Part shown: one piece after another, positions 1 through 13,800 of the stretch
Layout of the letters: every line of letters starts with the position of its first letter
Position numbering within the stretch: the first letter of the stretch is position 1
Source of the DNA: Sympetrum striolatum
Taxonomy: Eukaryota > Arthropoda > Insecta > Odonata > Libellulidae
Assembly: GCA_947579665.1 (NCBI GenBank)
Contig: OX388347.1
Coordinates: forward strand, 38,944,943 to 39,008,942
DNA: 64,000 bases
Direction of reading: 5' to 3'
Translations under genes and position numbers: made by a program
Notes under the pieces: model-generated
The model's input: the letters and a program-made list of their open reading frames with translations, nothing else
What the model was told of the DNA's origin: nothing
Database searches by the model: none

Positions 1-3000
1 TCTCATAATTATTTAAGTTTATTCTTTATAATAATCTCCTGAACCAAAATTTCTGCATTCACACATTTCCCAAATATCCCGCCTTATCAGCAAGCGTTTA
101 AAAGGAGCTGGTGGGGGCCAGCTCGGGGAGTGGAGGAATTAAACGCGAGGTGGAAGGAGTCGGTCCGAAGAGCGGGTTTTATAATTGAGACGTAAAAGAG
201 CTTCGAGGGAGGGGTCGGGTTGAGCCAGGGGGCAGCGGGAAGACTCCCCGGTTAATAGGGCGGCATTAAAGACAATTGAAGCTCGAATAACATGACGTAG
301 ATCCTCGTGGGGAGGAGAAAAGCGGATGCTGGCGGATGGAAAAAGGAGTCTCCCATTTCTCGATAGGAAAGGGTCTCGGAGAAAGGGCTGATTGAGTGCT
401 CCAGCGTTCAAAGCGGTCCGGAGGGTGGGTAAGAGCCTTTTTTTATTTCCGAGAGTCGTTCAATAAATCGAGCGTTTGCTCGGCAAAGATTCGATGCAAA
501 TTAAGACTTTAATGGTTTCTTTACGTGTCTGCGAAGAGTTAGGAGAGCGCCGATCGAGTAATAGATGGGGGAATCGTAAAAATGATGCGATTCTCCGATC
601 GGATGACAGGGAGAGAGTTTTTGTCTTACTAGGTGTGAAGGAGTACCTCGTCCTCTTATGCTTGTCTTCCGGAGGTGTTGTTTTTTCAAAGGATCGGTCT
701 AATGGGTCGTTTATAAGTGCTCCATAAGCATAATCGTCCGGTAATGCTTCATTCTCGCGGTGCTTTGCGCAATCGTTGCACTTCTGTCGTAGGTGGTCGA
801 TTTTTATGGCGTGAAAGCGGATTTTCCAACTGCACCATTACTTTATTATTGTAATTGTAGTCATCGGTCGTTAATTTCCACGGCGCGGTAATTTTATGTA
901 TCCGCGGTATTTGAGTGGTAGTTACATTCATCGGTCATTATCTTCGGAGGTTTTATGGCCTTTGATTGCCTTTGCTTTGTTGCTGAGTTTGTATTTCTCA
1001 ATCCTTTATTATCTTTGGCCTAATGTGTTAATTTTTTTCTTACGTTTGTGCGTTTTTTGTCTTTTTTTCGTCCGTTTAAATCTATTTCAACTTTAGGTGT
1101 AAGATAGTATTCCTTGAGTAAGAAAATTAACATAATAATCTTTTGTTTATTATAATCTTAATATTACTTATTTTAATATTAAAAATATTAAAGTAATATA
1201 ACCTTCACCGGTTCAAGTTTATCAAAACTTTATTAGATAACCCTCCTCGAGGGTGAAATTACAAAATGATTATTTTTTAGACATCATACTTGAAATTTTT
1301 ACCGCAATTCTCAATCGTACTGACATAGATTTCGGAAAATTAAACGAAGTTAGTTCAAACTTGCGCAACATTTTAAGTTCCGCTAATATTCTTTATGGCA
1401 TACCCAGATGAGTGGTTAATAACTAAATGATTCCAAAATTATAAAATGTCTGTGGAATTTAGGAAGCATACGACAAGGAAAAATTTTAAGTTCCTTTGGT
1501 ATTCTTTATTAATAGCGAAATTAATTCTTAGTAAAGAAATATTTGTGGATTTTCTACAGTATATGACTTAGGAATAGTTATCCTGCCGAACACCAGTAAA
1601 ATATCAATTGAGTAAAATCCATAACTTAAACTAACGTAATTAATCAATATTAATGTGTGGCATTTTCTGGATTAAATATAGTGAACATAAAGTTTACATT
1701 TAAATATTTAAAAGATATAATCGCAACATTCAATCTATCTATGGAGTACGGTGAGTTTTCGAAAACATTTTATTTCGTCTTGATGGGGAAATTTTATGCA
1801 ATAAAAGATCCATAGATCTAAGAGGGCATTTAAGCGAAGAAACGTAAAAAATCTGAATAGTTATCTTTAAAAATGCAGCCCCGCTCTCCTTTCCTCGGCA
1901 AGAGCGGCGGTGTACAATGCCATACCAGTCCCCGCATCAAACTTTATGAACTGAATTAACCGCAGTAAGTGGATAATGCTTTTATTCCGCGCGAATTCGA
2001 TTCATAAAAATTTGTTCCCGGTAATATGTATAGGAGCCCCCGCGGGAGAAATCCCCTTCAATTAGACTCAATTGGGTCACTCATTAAAGACTAAAGCGAG
2101 CGGTTGCGCCTTAGCGGAAATCTTTTTCCATCGGATGGAAAAAACGGACGAATAATGACACAAGTAATTCGAGATCGCGTCAAATGAGGTTGTCGGCACA
2201 AGCCCTTGAGAACGGACTATGTCCCTCGAAGCCAAATTAGGTGTCACTCCCGATGACGCCAAATAACGTTTAATCGCTTCGGATTCATTTCCATCAGATG
2301 AATAATGATCTGCCGGAAAGCTCGAGGATTTCCATAGCGCGGCTTTTTATGCCTTCGTCCCACGAACCGGTAACGCAATAAGCAATCAATTACGGGGGGG
2401 AAATAATGTGGGTATATCGCCCGAACGAGGTTGCGGAGCGAAGAAAAAGGGGTGCTGAGGAAAAAATCGCGGTCCGATCACTCTTGGCGGGTTCCCTATT
2501 GTATGGCGCTCGGTTAGTGCTTCCGTGGATGAAAAAGTGAGGCAGTAATAGGATTGGATAAAAGCGTGAGCCCTAAAGACAGCGCTCGTCGAGGAATACA
2601 GTTGGATGCGAGGAGTCTACAAGTACGTATGTACAGTCAGGTATTCTCACGTTGATGATTCTCTCCATAGAAAAACACCTGTAGAAAGGCGCTGAAAAAG
2701 AGCTCTTTAACTATATATGTCCTAATTTATTACATTATAAGTTCTAGTTTGTCATGCATAACTATATATTTAAAAAACAAGAACTTTGAAAAATTGAGTG
2801 TCAGGGAGACCGGGGCAGATTCACACAGTTTTTCAAATATTCTTTTTCACTTTTTAATTTTTGTAATTATTTACCCTTTCTTCAAACTCATTCATAAGTA
2901 AAACTTTAAGCTTTGGTTTTATATCTTTCAATACGCCTAAATTATCCTAGTTTTTAATTTAATAATTTGTTCGTATTTCCGTGATGTCACCTGTTTAAAC

Positions 3001-4520
3001 CTACCTAGTAACCGGGGAAAGTTTACACAGGGTACAGGGGAATGTTTACATTCTTTTGGAAAATTATAAAAGGTTTATTTATTATAGTGAGCTTACTTCA
3101 AATTATTTTAGTAATTGTCTTCAAATTAAAACCAAAGTGTACAGTAACCAAGGGAATTCCATCCAAATAAATTTTTTGCAACAAATACATGTAGTGGAGG
3201 TGTAAATTAAATGTAAACCGAAAAGCATATAAATCTAAGGCTAATATTTTGGTTAGTACTGAATAATGACGAAGCCTAACACAGAGTTTCAGGTACAGTT
3301 TGAAAGACTAAGTTAAACACATTAATTAAAAACCCTCCAACTAATCATTTGAACTTTTAATAATGAAATATGACACATCTTACCTATTTAGTACCTTCGT
3401 TTTAAAACCCGTGATTTCTTACGCTCATCTCAGAAAATTCAGCATAAAATAATTGATCGTTTATTCCTCTAATTTAGTAATGTCTTTGGTTTAGATTTTT
3501 AAGTTATTAACATTTGACGTTATTGATATAACTATTATGAGAATTTATCAACCCCAAAACTACGTTTCTCTTTTCGGTCTCCGGAACTCGTTTTCCAACA
3601 CTGTAAATTTGCAGGAAGTTCAAACGACGCGATAAAATTTTTCCTGGAAATATCTGCTCATTAAAAGGTTACGATTCGCATTCTATCTCCCGAGGAAATT
3701 CATTGAAACTTCAGCTCTCAAGAGGAAAATTGAGGGCGACAGGTTAAGTTGAGGGGAAAGCCAACCAAACTATAGAAATAACCAGAGGAATTCGTCCATA
3801 ATTATCAGTAGATTTGAAGATTTCTTCGTTTGGTTTCACGAATTTATTTTCGTATCACTTACAGTTAAGAAGAAATTCCGGTGTTGAACAATTACTGAAA
3901 TTGATTTAGATACTAACGATTTCTTAAAACTCCTTAACATATAACTGTGATTTCTTCAAAGTACTGTTATAAAAGTATTTACACTACATAATAGAAAAGC
4001 TAAGAAGAAAAGATAAACAGAAATGACGTACATCAGCGTTCTAACTTGTAACAATGGCATATTTTAGTTTACATATTTATTTTAATGTCAATTCATTTTA
4101 GGTATATCTATTTAGTTACACAAATATATTTATGTATTCGTATCACCTCTAATATCTCGAAATTCCAGGGCATCTTTATTTCGTCTGCCATATTGAAATT
4201 ATAACAGTATTGATCTCACTCATACACATTAGATTGCTTGTTTCAATTTGGCATCAGATGAAATAATTGATAAGAAATGCATGATCCACATCCTTGAATG
4301 CAGAGGAGAAATTTAGATTAATTCCCTGTTTTACCATAATATCCATCGTTAAAAACACCATTCCTATCTTAAAAAAAAAAACTTTAAGGATAGGTGTTGA
4401 ACATACTACTAAAAATTCGAGTACAGAATGAGGTATCAGCCCTAGTTAGATCTCTGGGGGAGAGGTTCAATTTCACGCGCATAATCCTCTTAACCTATTA
4501 TCTAAGGGATTTGTTACTCG
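1..4520. other. Non-coding DNA, no gene recognised
   Basis: A GC-richer block at about 100-430 is followed by AT-rich DNA. At 2813-3060 the words ACCGGGGCAGATTCACAC, ACCGGGGAAAGTTTACACAG and CAGGGGAATGTTTACA suggest a decayed repeat, but no ends were found. A second moderately GC-rich block lies at 1875-2640. The short frames here have no recognisable motif. Confidence 0.6.
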
Positions 4521-4527
4521 AAAAAAA
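4521..4527 (-). terminator. RNA polymerase III terminator of tRNA-Lys
   Basis: Seven T residues on the - strand lie a few bases downstream of the tRNA 3' end, the usual Pol III stop. Confidence 0.9.
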
Positions 4528-4529
4528 TT

Positions 4530-4602
4530 CGCCCGAACAGGGACTTGAACCCTGGACCCTCAGATTAAAAGTCTGATGCTCTACCGACTGAGCTATCCGG
4601 GC
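4530..4602 (-). tRNA. tRNA-Lys (anticodon UUU)
   Basis: The - strand folds as a complete cloverleaf: acceptor stem GCCCGGA with TTCGGGC (one G-U pair), D arm GCTC/GAGC, anticodon stem TCAGA/TCTGA with loop CTTTTAA (anticodon TTT at 4567-4569), and T arm CAGGG/CCCTG with loop TTCAAGT. The discriminator base would be G. The internal A box TAGCTCAGTCGG (4584-4595) and B box GGTTCAAGTCC (4541-4551) are intact. There is no intron, and CCA is not encoded, as normal for eukaryotes. The sequence agrees with the conserved metazoan tRNA-Lys(UUU), so it is probably functional. Confidence 0.97.
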
Positions 4603-7600
4603 TCATGAATGTTGTTGTGTTTTTCAATGTGTAAATCAGTAATTGAAATTACTTATGTGTAACTTTCCATGTAAAATTTTTCACTCGTTATTTGTCATTT
4701 GTTACTCTGTGTCTATTTCATACAAAGACACGGTGAATTAATTACATACAATTAATGGATATTCAATTTTTAACTTATGGGATTACTCTAACCAGCAAGA
4801 AGGTATACTCGTAATCTCATTATGAAGAACTTCCCTATTGATAGAGAGCATAGTTCGTCCACGATCCGGAATATTTCCTCTGTAGACCGTTTCTGATATA
4901 TTTGCTCGCTGAATATTCTAAAAGCATTGTAATGAGTCGGAATTTTTCACCGACTCCGCTGACACTGCGCCGAGCTCCCGCGACTTTTTGCGTGGATGTC
5001 ATTCGTCGGTAAATACAGGATAACATGCTTCACGTTCGGATTCCTCCGAGAGATTCTTCCGCATCAGTCACACACGACGGCGTCCGTTCCGCCGCGAATG
5101 GCAGTGCTTTTTATCGGATCTAATGAACCCAAACGACCGGCCGATCAATCATCTCAGGTAGATCGAATCACGGGGAGGAGAAGGTGGGCTTTGTGGGATG
5201 GATCTCACACCCTCTCACATGCTCCCACTTACTCTCCTCTCGTCTCTTCTCTCCGTCCACCCTAATTTCGTTTATTGTTCGATACTATCAGCTTCTTTGA
5301 TTCCTCCGTGTTCTCCCGATGCCATGTTTTGATTAATGGAAAGTTTTCCGTTTGTCTTTGGACCATTGGAGAGTGTAGCGAAAGTCGGAAGGTATGTATG
5401 TACAAGTACATACATGCATTTCATCGATTTCTGTTTTAGTAAAATGTCTTACAAAGCAGCTCTTTATAGAGTAATTAATGGCATGAAACAAAGTGTACTG
5501 AATAAAATCTCCGATATATATTAACTTCATCGTCAAAGGTTCATTATAAATATGTTTGGCCTTAAAATAGTGCAGGAAAAAATATATACTCCATTTTTGT
5601 CTAGATCTTATTGATTTTTGTAGTAATACGGCAGCTACTGATTTAAGGATAATGCTCAATAATGGCATTGATAAAGGTAAAAACGTTCGGACCAAATGGT
5701 CTAAATATCGAAATTCCTAATTTTTCTGAATTATGGTTTTTAATTCCAACAGGATGTTATGTCAAATATTTATAAAATAGTCATCAGAAGTAATGCAATT
5801 TTATTGCATGAATTCTCAATTTTTGTCTACTCAGGCCAAATCGTTATCAATTCCCCAGTCTTGATCTATCTATACTGCAATGACATATTTTGTGAATCAT
5901 AGTAGAAGCTAAATGCCTTTTTATTTATTTATTTCCTCCCCACAGCAAATCCTTCGTTTAAACATACGCTCTTTATCTTTGAATGGTTTCGAAAATGGAA
6001 ATATTTTTGCAATCATCCCAAAATGGCGGTATCTCCACTCGTCTCCAACATGATAAGAATTTTCCTTGATGTTGTTTTTCTTTCAAATGATCCGATTTCA
6101 TTTTCCGATCGTTAGGAACTATAGGAACTAAAAAAAAATTTCCTGATTTATTTGAAAAGTATCCAAATCGCTCATTCAAGTCTCTTTATCTCGTCATTCT
6201 GCTGATTCTGCTTATCTCAATGTCCGAAAAATTGTTTCAGCATGCACTCATTCACAACAATATTTCTAAATTTTTCTTCTATTGTTGTAAACTTTTCAAC
6301 TAGTATTCTATCACTATTCTATAATTAATATCTGTAAAGAAATTTACCAATTTTCTATATGATGTTAATGTTAGTTATTTCATTAAAAATTACTCTAAGC
6401 ATTTAAATAGAATATTCGTAATAGATCCACAGATCCAACGAGATTTGTCCAGGTTGAGGTTTTCGAAATGAAATAGCCTGGGGAATTACCGAATTCCAAA
6501 TAAAATACCTCAGAGTGGAACATTGTAGAAGCATAACTGAGCTTTCGTTGCGAATCATTCGAAGTGCATCCGAATACTTATACACAAGTATATATGGATA
6601 TAAAAGAACATATACGTACACCCATCTGCGCTTTTTACCTGTCCCCTCCCTCCTCAGGCAAAGATCGTGCTTTACGAAGCAGCGGCAGTGAAAGGAAAAG
6701 GCAGAGTGAGCGGCAAATGATTGATGCACTTCGGGAAAAATAGCAATGGGAAGTTTGAGAACGCGTCTGCGTACGTGTATGAGAGTGAACGGAGTAGGAG
6801 GTGATGCAGGAGGGGGAGGAGTAATGAAGAAGGTAGAAGGGATGAAAGAGTAATTAAGTATGAATGACCTGTAGAAATGAGAATGAAGACATGTTTTTCC
6901 CATTCATGTTTAATTTGCGCAACGTTATGTGGGTGAGAATGTCGTAGTTCTAAAAGGTATCAGGTATACATTAAGGTTTAAAAAAAGCTCCAAAAAGCCG
7001 TTGTTTGGTTAGGTTAGGGTTCTCTGTGACTGAGATGGCACTTATCATTGCCAAGAAAAATTGGATTGACTTCGATTTGAACAAATTAAACAGTAAACGC
7101 GCACACTTGAAATTAAAAACATATGAACTATACCCAAAACTGACTGATCATTGGAATCAGCGCATTGGGATTCTTACATGAAAAGATACACAAAAACACA
7201 CTCTGCTAAATCTTGCAACAAAAACAACAAAGCTCTCTAACCCCAAACAGAAACAAGTACCTAAATACACTACACCATCCAAAGATAATTTTAAAAATGT
7301 TGTTAATTTATCTAGCAAAAATTTCAGCTAAGAAGAAATTTCACTCCACTTTCACACTTCAATCTAAAAATTCCTCAATCACGGAGTTTGGGTATTTCCA
7401 CCAGGTTGGTGTGTTTGCAAGCAACGGAATTTTTGAGCTTTTTTAACACTAATGTAGTAGCACAGCAGTGTTTCTTTTCTCCCTTTTAGATGTATCAGGT
7501 ATAGCTTTAACCAGCTTTAGTTAAATTTTTTACATTCATGTTACTAACTTCCTTGGTGGTAATTCGGTGCAGTCTGTCCATGTTCATTTATGGGAACACT

Positions 7601-9070
7601 TGAAATACGGCAAATTAATCACTCAGAATCCAATAGATTGGAAGAACTTCCTGTTATTGTGATACTGTGAACACAGAGTCACTGTTTCCTAACCGAATTA
7701 ACCAGATAAATATCTCACGATCGGCAAAACCCTTTCAACTACCTCATTTAAAGATGCCCATTCACCATGACGATGAATTCGCCGTCAAATTATCTGTTGT
7801 TTTTTGGGTAATCGTTTCGTTTTGGCCCTTCTGGGCTCAATTATGGAGGAAATGTTTTTCGTGACTTTTTCTCTGGGTGTGGAGAAGAAAATTACTTTAG
7901 GAGATAATAAAATGAATACTTCTATTTTCTCGGAATTTTAGACCAAGATTAGATTTTCGTCAGCTACGGAAAAAAGAGAATAAAAAATTCTTCTGAAATA
8001 GGTGGAAGAAGAAGGAATTCTACCGAAGAAAGGATTTTTCAGTATGGGTCAAGCGGTGGGTTTGTTTTTAAAATTACCTTTATCCTGTTAATATGAAAAA
8101 GTAAAGATGTAAGTAAAAATAGCACTTATTGTAGCTGTTTTAAGTAGGTCAATAGCCCTGATGAATTTGTAGTGCTAGTAATTCGCCTGGGATGTAATGA
8201 CATGCTTGAATAAAAGTCTAACGGCTAATTTTTCCATGATTACCATATATTAATGTTTGTAGATTGAAATCATATCCACCCAGGTTATAGTTTAAGCTGC
8301 AGCTACAATAGTGTATTAGAAAACTTAAAATTAAATTTTAAAAATTATTTCTGCATGTTCAAGTAGTTGATGTATGATGACTATAGATAATTTTATTTGA
8401 TTTACAAACTCATATAAATTTCCTGACCCATTATGGTATGAATTAAAATTTCTACTAGCCATAAGCTCTCAGTTGGAGGTTAAACTGTTCCAATGCCATT
8501 TAACAGAGTGAGACATCTCAGGAGTAAAATCTTAGGAAAGATAGTGATTGATCGGTGTTCAGTCCTGTGCCAGTTTAGGCAAAAATATTAGTAATTTGAA
8601 AGTATTCGGTATGGATTATTAAGTGCGACCCCATCATGCAACAAATTGAAGAACACGTGTTTCAAAATGGCTCGGTTCATTAAATCGAATCAAACTAATA
8701 TATTGCCGAACAATCAATTTTCCAAGCCGATATATTTCCATCACATTTTATGTGGGTCGAGCGTAAATCATTAGCGCCACCAGCTTTCTTCGATCGGCAT
8801 TAGCTCATGATCGCTTCCTTCTCAGAATTCGGTCGGAAACGAAGCTCACGAAAGCACCGTTAAGGGTTGCACTGGAAAAAGCTTGTGCGCGGACTTAAAC
8901 GAAATTCTCTCCTCGCGATATTGGAAAACTTTATTGGCGGCAACAAATCATCATTTTTTCTCGGGTTTATCTGACATTTGGGATATTAGAAAGGTTACGC
9001 GCATCGAGAGAAAGGGAACGGGAAAGAAAGAGAGGTTAGATGCGGAACAGGGACTCTGGAATGGGAAGTC
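4603..9070. other. Non-coding DNA with GC-rich island at 4900-5260
   Basis: The island contains an 89-codon frame (4996-5265) with no known motif and an internal ATCTCAGGTAGAT that looks like a donor; an unrecognised 5' exon cannot be excluded. The 166-codon - strand frame at 6403-6903 has a proline stretch and no domain. The rest is AT-rich apart from the dispersed repeat at 5960-6320. Confidence 0.5.
5960..6320. repeat. Dispersed repeat, copy 1 (pairs with 9728-10020)
   Basis: TATCTTTGAATGGTTTC, TGGCGGTATCTCCACTC, CAAATCGCTCATTCAAGTCTC and TTCTTCTATTGTTGTAAAC recur in the same order and orientation at 9728-10020 with substitutions and small indels. No coding frame; class unknown. Confidence 0.75.
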
Positions 9071-9329
9071 GCCTTTCACACTGCGGACCGAGCCGAGCGA
9101 GTCCGAGCCGAGCGAGTCCGGGCCGAACCGATTCCGCTCCGGAAACTAACACGGGTGTCAGCATGGGAGTATTCACACTAAAATCCAAGCGAGTCCGGGC
9201 GTTTAGATCCGGCCCGAGCCGAGCTATACTCTGTCCAACGTTATGAAGTTTTATATTAAAATAGGAACTGTCTGTAAGATATTCAGCCCGAAGGCCAGTT
9301 GGTACCTCACCCCCTCTGACATAAGCTAA

Positions 9330-9600
9330 TAAATGCTTGCTAAGAGGAATGAGGTCCACTAGGCAGGATGAGGAGTGAGGTAGTTTGCCATTGCTTTCCT
9401 CACTAAGCCAGAATGCTATAAGCGGACATGTCCACGCAAGTGAAGCACTATGACTCTACGAGTAACACTTTTCTTGTCAGTCCATAAGGAGAGACCTTGA
9501 TCAGTGCAATTATTCACTCATACCTCGGTAGCTTTCAATTCATCACAGTCATGATCAAAACTGGGACTAAAGAAAAATAAAGTTGCATTTTCTCTACTCT
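9330..9600. repeat. Dispersed repeat (pairs with 42620-42880)
   Basis: GAGTGAGGTAGTTTGCCATTG, CCTCAC, AAGCACTATGACTCTACGAG and TAACACTTTTC occur in the same order as GAAGTGAGAAAGTTTGTCATTG, CTTCAC, AAGCACAAAGACTCT and TAACACTTTCC in the second copy. No coding sequence recognised. Confidence 0.6.
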
Positions 9601-9727
9601 GTACCGAATGACGAATGAAAATACTCAATTCATCAGGTTGTGGTAGCAGCATAACTTACTTTATGGGTAGCAGGAACCAATATGGACTGATTATTTATTT
9701 CGCCCCGGGCAGCAATTCTTACCACTT

Positions 9728-10020
9728 ACGCTCCATATCTTTGAATGGTTTCTTAAATGAAAATAATTCTGCAAGATCCTAAAACGGTGGTATCTACACT
9801 CTTCCGCAGCATAAGAAGAGTTTTCCTCGGTGTGAAGTGTCTTGATTAATCTGAAAAGAATTCAAATCGCTCATTCAAGTCTCTGTATCTCGTTGTCGTA
9901 AGCGAAATTCGATGTCTGAAAAAGCACCATGGACTCACTCGCAACAATATTTTTAAAAAATTCTTCTATTATTCTATAACTTTTCAACTATCTACGTAAA
10001 CTATCAGCCTACTATCATTC
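9728..10020. repeat. Dispersed repeat, copy 2 (pairs with 5960-6320)
   Basis: Contains TATCTTTGAATGGTTTC, ACGGTGGTATCTACACTC and CAAATCGCTCATTCAAGTCTC, matching the first copy in order. It ends in an AT-rich tract (10030-10105) with ATATAATATATATTG repeats. Confidence 0.75.
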
Positions 10021-10812
10021 CATTATCCTTATTCCATTCCGTACCTAATTATTCCATTATTAATATAATATATATTGTTAATTATTATATATTATATTAA
10101 CGCTATGAAGACACAATGTGTATCTAATGGCCCCGTGTATTTCTTACAAGAGAATGGAGTGCGCTGTGCGACTCTTGCGTAAAAAAGTAAATTCCATGGT
10201 CTCTCTTTCGGGATTCCACCGCGATGTACGTAGCAGCAGCGACGTAAAGTTGACGAAAATTGATTTTGATTTTGAAAACACTCAGCATTAAGTAAATGTG
10301 GTTCTGGATATCATAGTGTTATTAAACCAAGATTCTATACTATCATAATGGAAAGAGAATTCAGAAAGTGATACTTTCGAGGAAATTAGGAATGAATTGG
10401 AATTCTCTTTGAACCAATGTTTTAGGAACTATCTTCTGAGTTGCATATTCGTTTCTGGTATCGAAATCTACCTCATTTTACGTTTTTTTAACCATGCCAT
10501 CAATTTTGCTATTGACAATATTGGATACAAACGTCCAAGGGAAATATATGGGAAAGTCGACAGTTTTCGGTAAAATGCATTTAGAAATGTAGTCGCATAC
10601 TACTTTTCGTTCTATAGCGATAGTAGAAAATTTCCAGAGAGAAAGTTTTTGGGGAAAAGCTGAATTTATTTTATGTGAAAATAAAAATCCCTCAACCTTA
10701 TTGATACTAAGGTAAATTGTGAAATTCCAAGCAAATCATTCAATTCATCTGTTGGTAGTGTTGAATACACACCCGCTCGGACTCGCTCAGATCGGCACGC
10801 AGTGTGAAAGGC

Positions 10813-13800
10813 ACAATGGGGAAGAATGAGAGGAAATGCAACGCGAGGATTAGGAATTCTCCGCATCATCATCGCCGGCAACGAGGTAGTCTCTCTCCCC
10901 GCAAATTATATCTCCGCAAGTAGGCCAACTCTTTTGCGATTACATTTTTATTCGGGTGCCAAGTCAGGTGGGGTTTTCTTTGCATTAACCCAGCTGCAAC
11001 TGGTTTTGCAATTTCGGGAAAATTGTCCCTCCATCCCCTCGAGGCAATCGCTAATGGAATAATGAACCGCTGGACCGGAACTCTCCGCTTGTTTCTTTTC
11101 CCATTCCCTCCCCAAATCGCCGGCCGAGATTCAGATCTTCAAGGAGTTTGCACAACCCGAGTATCTCCTGCTGAGGATGAAATGGGTCATTTTACGAACG
11201 TACATCGAGCGCGGTATTTCTCTTTGTCACGAGTTGAGTTCCGTTTGGCTGATAGAGCGGCATTGGTTATAGGTATTTCCCCAATCGTTCCTTAAAGATT
11301 GGAACGTGAGAAGTTAAATGCAACGATTTTCTAGGTTACCTCAAATTCTGAAAGCTTCTTTGACAAAATTCTAATCGAGGATTGTCCTCTGATTCTAAAA
11401 ATGGCATTCATTATTTTATTTACAATTATTCATTTAAGGAGTTGCGGCAATGTTATTTTTTTCTCAGCAACATATTATCGACATTTCGCTATGTTGTATC
11501 GCCTTGAAACAATTGCCTCACCTGTGAAGGAGAATTTTTAATATTGTTTATAAGTAAATCGAATGATAATTGACATTATGTGAAATTATGGATTATGCCC
11601 ACTTCGAAGAGTTTAAGTGCAAAGCAAATTTTAAAAGCGATTTATAGTCCAAACAGTGTGTTAATTATTAGCTATTGAAGTATTGCATTATTTTTTATTT
11701 AATGGAAGATAGGTGCATAACCCACATTTTCGTAATTTCAGAATAAAAATATTATGGTATTTCAGGGCGATATTGAGACATATTTTAATTAGATTTTTAG
11801 AATTTCAAGAAGTTTTATTTACAATTTTTACTTCTAACATACGCTGCATTTTTAGCAGTAAGTATCAAAATTATTCATTTACCACTTAATTTTTCAATGC
11901 CTAATTTTATGAGTCTCTTAATGTGGAGGTATACCTCTACTCAAGGAAAATGAATCTCGTATATTACGCAGAGAAAATAACTCGAATTTCTGGCTGACGG
12001 TTAGAGCAGTTGAGGACATAAGGTAAAGCTATTAATTTTTCGGATTTGGCTTGTTCAATATTTAATGAATCAACTAACACACTGATTAAAACTACCCACG
12101 CCATCAGGGAGCATATTGAAAAATATATTAAATCTTCTCATTTTTAGTTATAACTATTGCTAGCAAGAATTCCTATTAATAAGGAAATATCATTTACTCA
12201 CTGCTTGGTATTCCAATTTTTTTTAATCGTTGAGGAAAGAAATTTTTATTGGAGCTAATTTGAGACGAGGTATCAGCCAATGAGCAGTCGATTTCGAGTG
12301 ATTCTGTATCCAATAATAGTTCTCCCATTCTTTGAGCCAAGAATACTCCGCATTTTTTTATCTTTCCACGCTAATTCACGTCGGCGAAACACATTTCTCA
12401 CTCATCTCCGAACATTCTCTCACGAGCTTTTTATTTTCCATCTTAATTACGAGGCAAGTGATTAAAACACCAGAACAACGTTTCTTATAACCATCCGAAA
12501 TTCCTCCCTGTCAGATGCTTTAGCGAGAACATCATGTTGAAAATTCCAGAGAATCTTAAATTTTATCTCCTTCCTTTCCTTTGTATTTACCACATGTTTT
12601 TAAATAGAAATTTCTAAATAAAAAACGTGCGTAGAACCATAAAATTGAAACTTCCCAAAAAAGTTCGAAACCGGTTCTCTTCCCAAGTCTCCACAATAGG
12701 GTATGAAATTACGAAATTTTGAAGTAAGGACACATTATTACTCAAGCAATCTGTGTTAACACGTATGATTTTTTTTATTACGCCGGCTTTTAGTGTCTTA
12801 AATTTTGCAACTTCCACCCCTATCGGAATACGGCGAGTCACGCGTAAAAACCTGATCGGTCAACACTCAATGTTGCCCGGCCAAATTAAAATGCCCGCTA
12901 TTTATTACCAAGAGTTACAGGGAGAGGTTAAACGTCTCGACGTGATGCATGTGAAATATAACCATAACGAAATTTCCTCAAAAATGCTACGCTGTTACTT
13001 GTTTTTTGTCTTGCCACTCCATGGTATTAAGCGCAGAAACCTGCTGTGCGATTTGGCAAATTTTAGAAAAATTGTGTAATAGCTGTCTTTCAAATATTTC
13101 AATGTATAGATTTATTTTACCGAGTGATATACAAATAAAATCACTATTTCAGTTCCACATTAATAAAACTCGTACTCGATTCACGATTTATTTTCTTAGC
13201 TATGGGAGCTGTATATTAATTCTATTTTTATAAAAAGTGCACCGAAAGAAAATTCTTTTTGCAAAGAATTGCTACGATAAATCAGTGAGAGTTGCTGAAG
13301 TGCTTCAGGATACAGGATGTAAATCTGTAGAATATTTAACATTTGAACAAAGACTTAATTTACTTAGGTAATAACTTCAGAGAGAGAAGATGTTTCCTCA
13401 ATGCCAAAAATTTTGCACATGTTAAAGATAAAAATTATAAATAGCGGATTCTTCAATTTGCTAATATCTCATTAAATTGCGTCCCAATATCGCCTTGAGA
13501 TAAAAATCGTTAAATTTTTATTTTTAAATCACGAAAATGAGGGTTTTGCGTGAATCTTCAAGAATATGAAAAAAATATATTTAATTAAATATTATGTGTC
13601 CTCCCTGTTAATTTTATGATGAATTCAATACAGCGGAAGCCATTTTAATGAGTAATTAAATTATTTTTAACCTTTATTGTTGACGTTTTTATTTGTTAAT
13701 AAGTTCAATAGGACTTTTGAAAATACAACCAACATGCATCACCTTAATCTTTAAAAGCTGCTTGAGCAAAATCGTTTCTTTCCGCTGTTTTGATTGAAAA

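Larger units (their letters stand above)
9071..10812. mobile_element. Candidate DNA element bounded by GCCTTTCACACTGCG inverted repeats
   Basis: GCCTTTCACACTGCG at 9071-9085 is matched in inverse at 10798-10812. Inward of this, both ends carry GAGCGAGTCCGAGC-type motifs (GCCGAGCGAGTCC twice in tandem on the left). A third related piece, ATTCACACTAAAATCC followed by AAGCGAGTCCGGGCG, lies at 9167-9197. No target-site duplication is evident and no transposase is recognised. The 1,742-bp span also contains two dispersed repeats (9330-9600 and 9728-10020), so it may be two decayed ends with nested insertions. Confidence 0.55.

Noticed and set aside
4996..5265. Possible exon in the GC-rich island upstream of exon A
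   Set aside because: An ATCTCAGGTAGAT donor-like site is present but the translation shows no Wnt or other family residues.
5333..5695. 120-codon - strand frame
   Set aside because: AT-driven, no motif, no supporting signals.
6403..6903. 166-codon - strand frame, the second longest in the window
   Set aside because: No recognisable domain; composition follows the local sequence; no splice or promoter context.
7006..7022. GGTTAGGTTAGGGTT, telomere-like TTAGG units
   Set aside because: Only two to three units, expected by chance in 64 kb.
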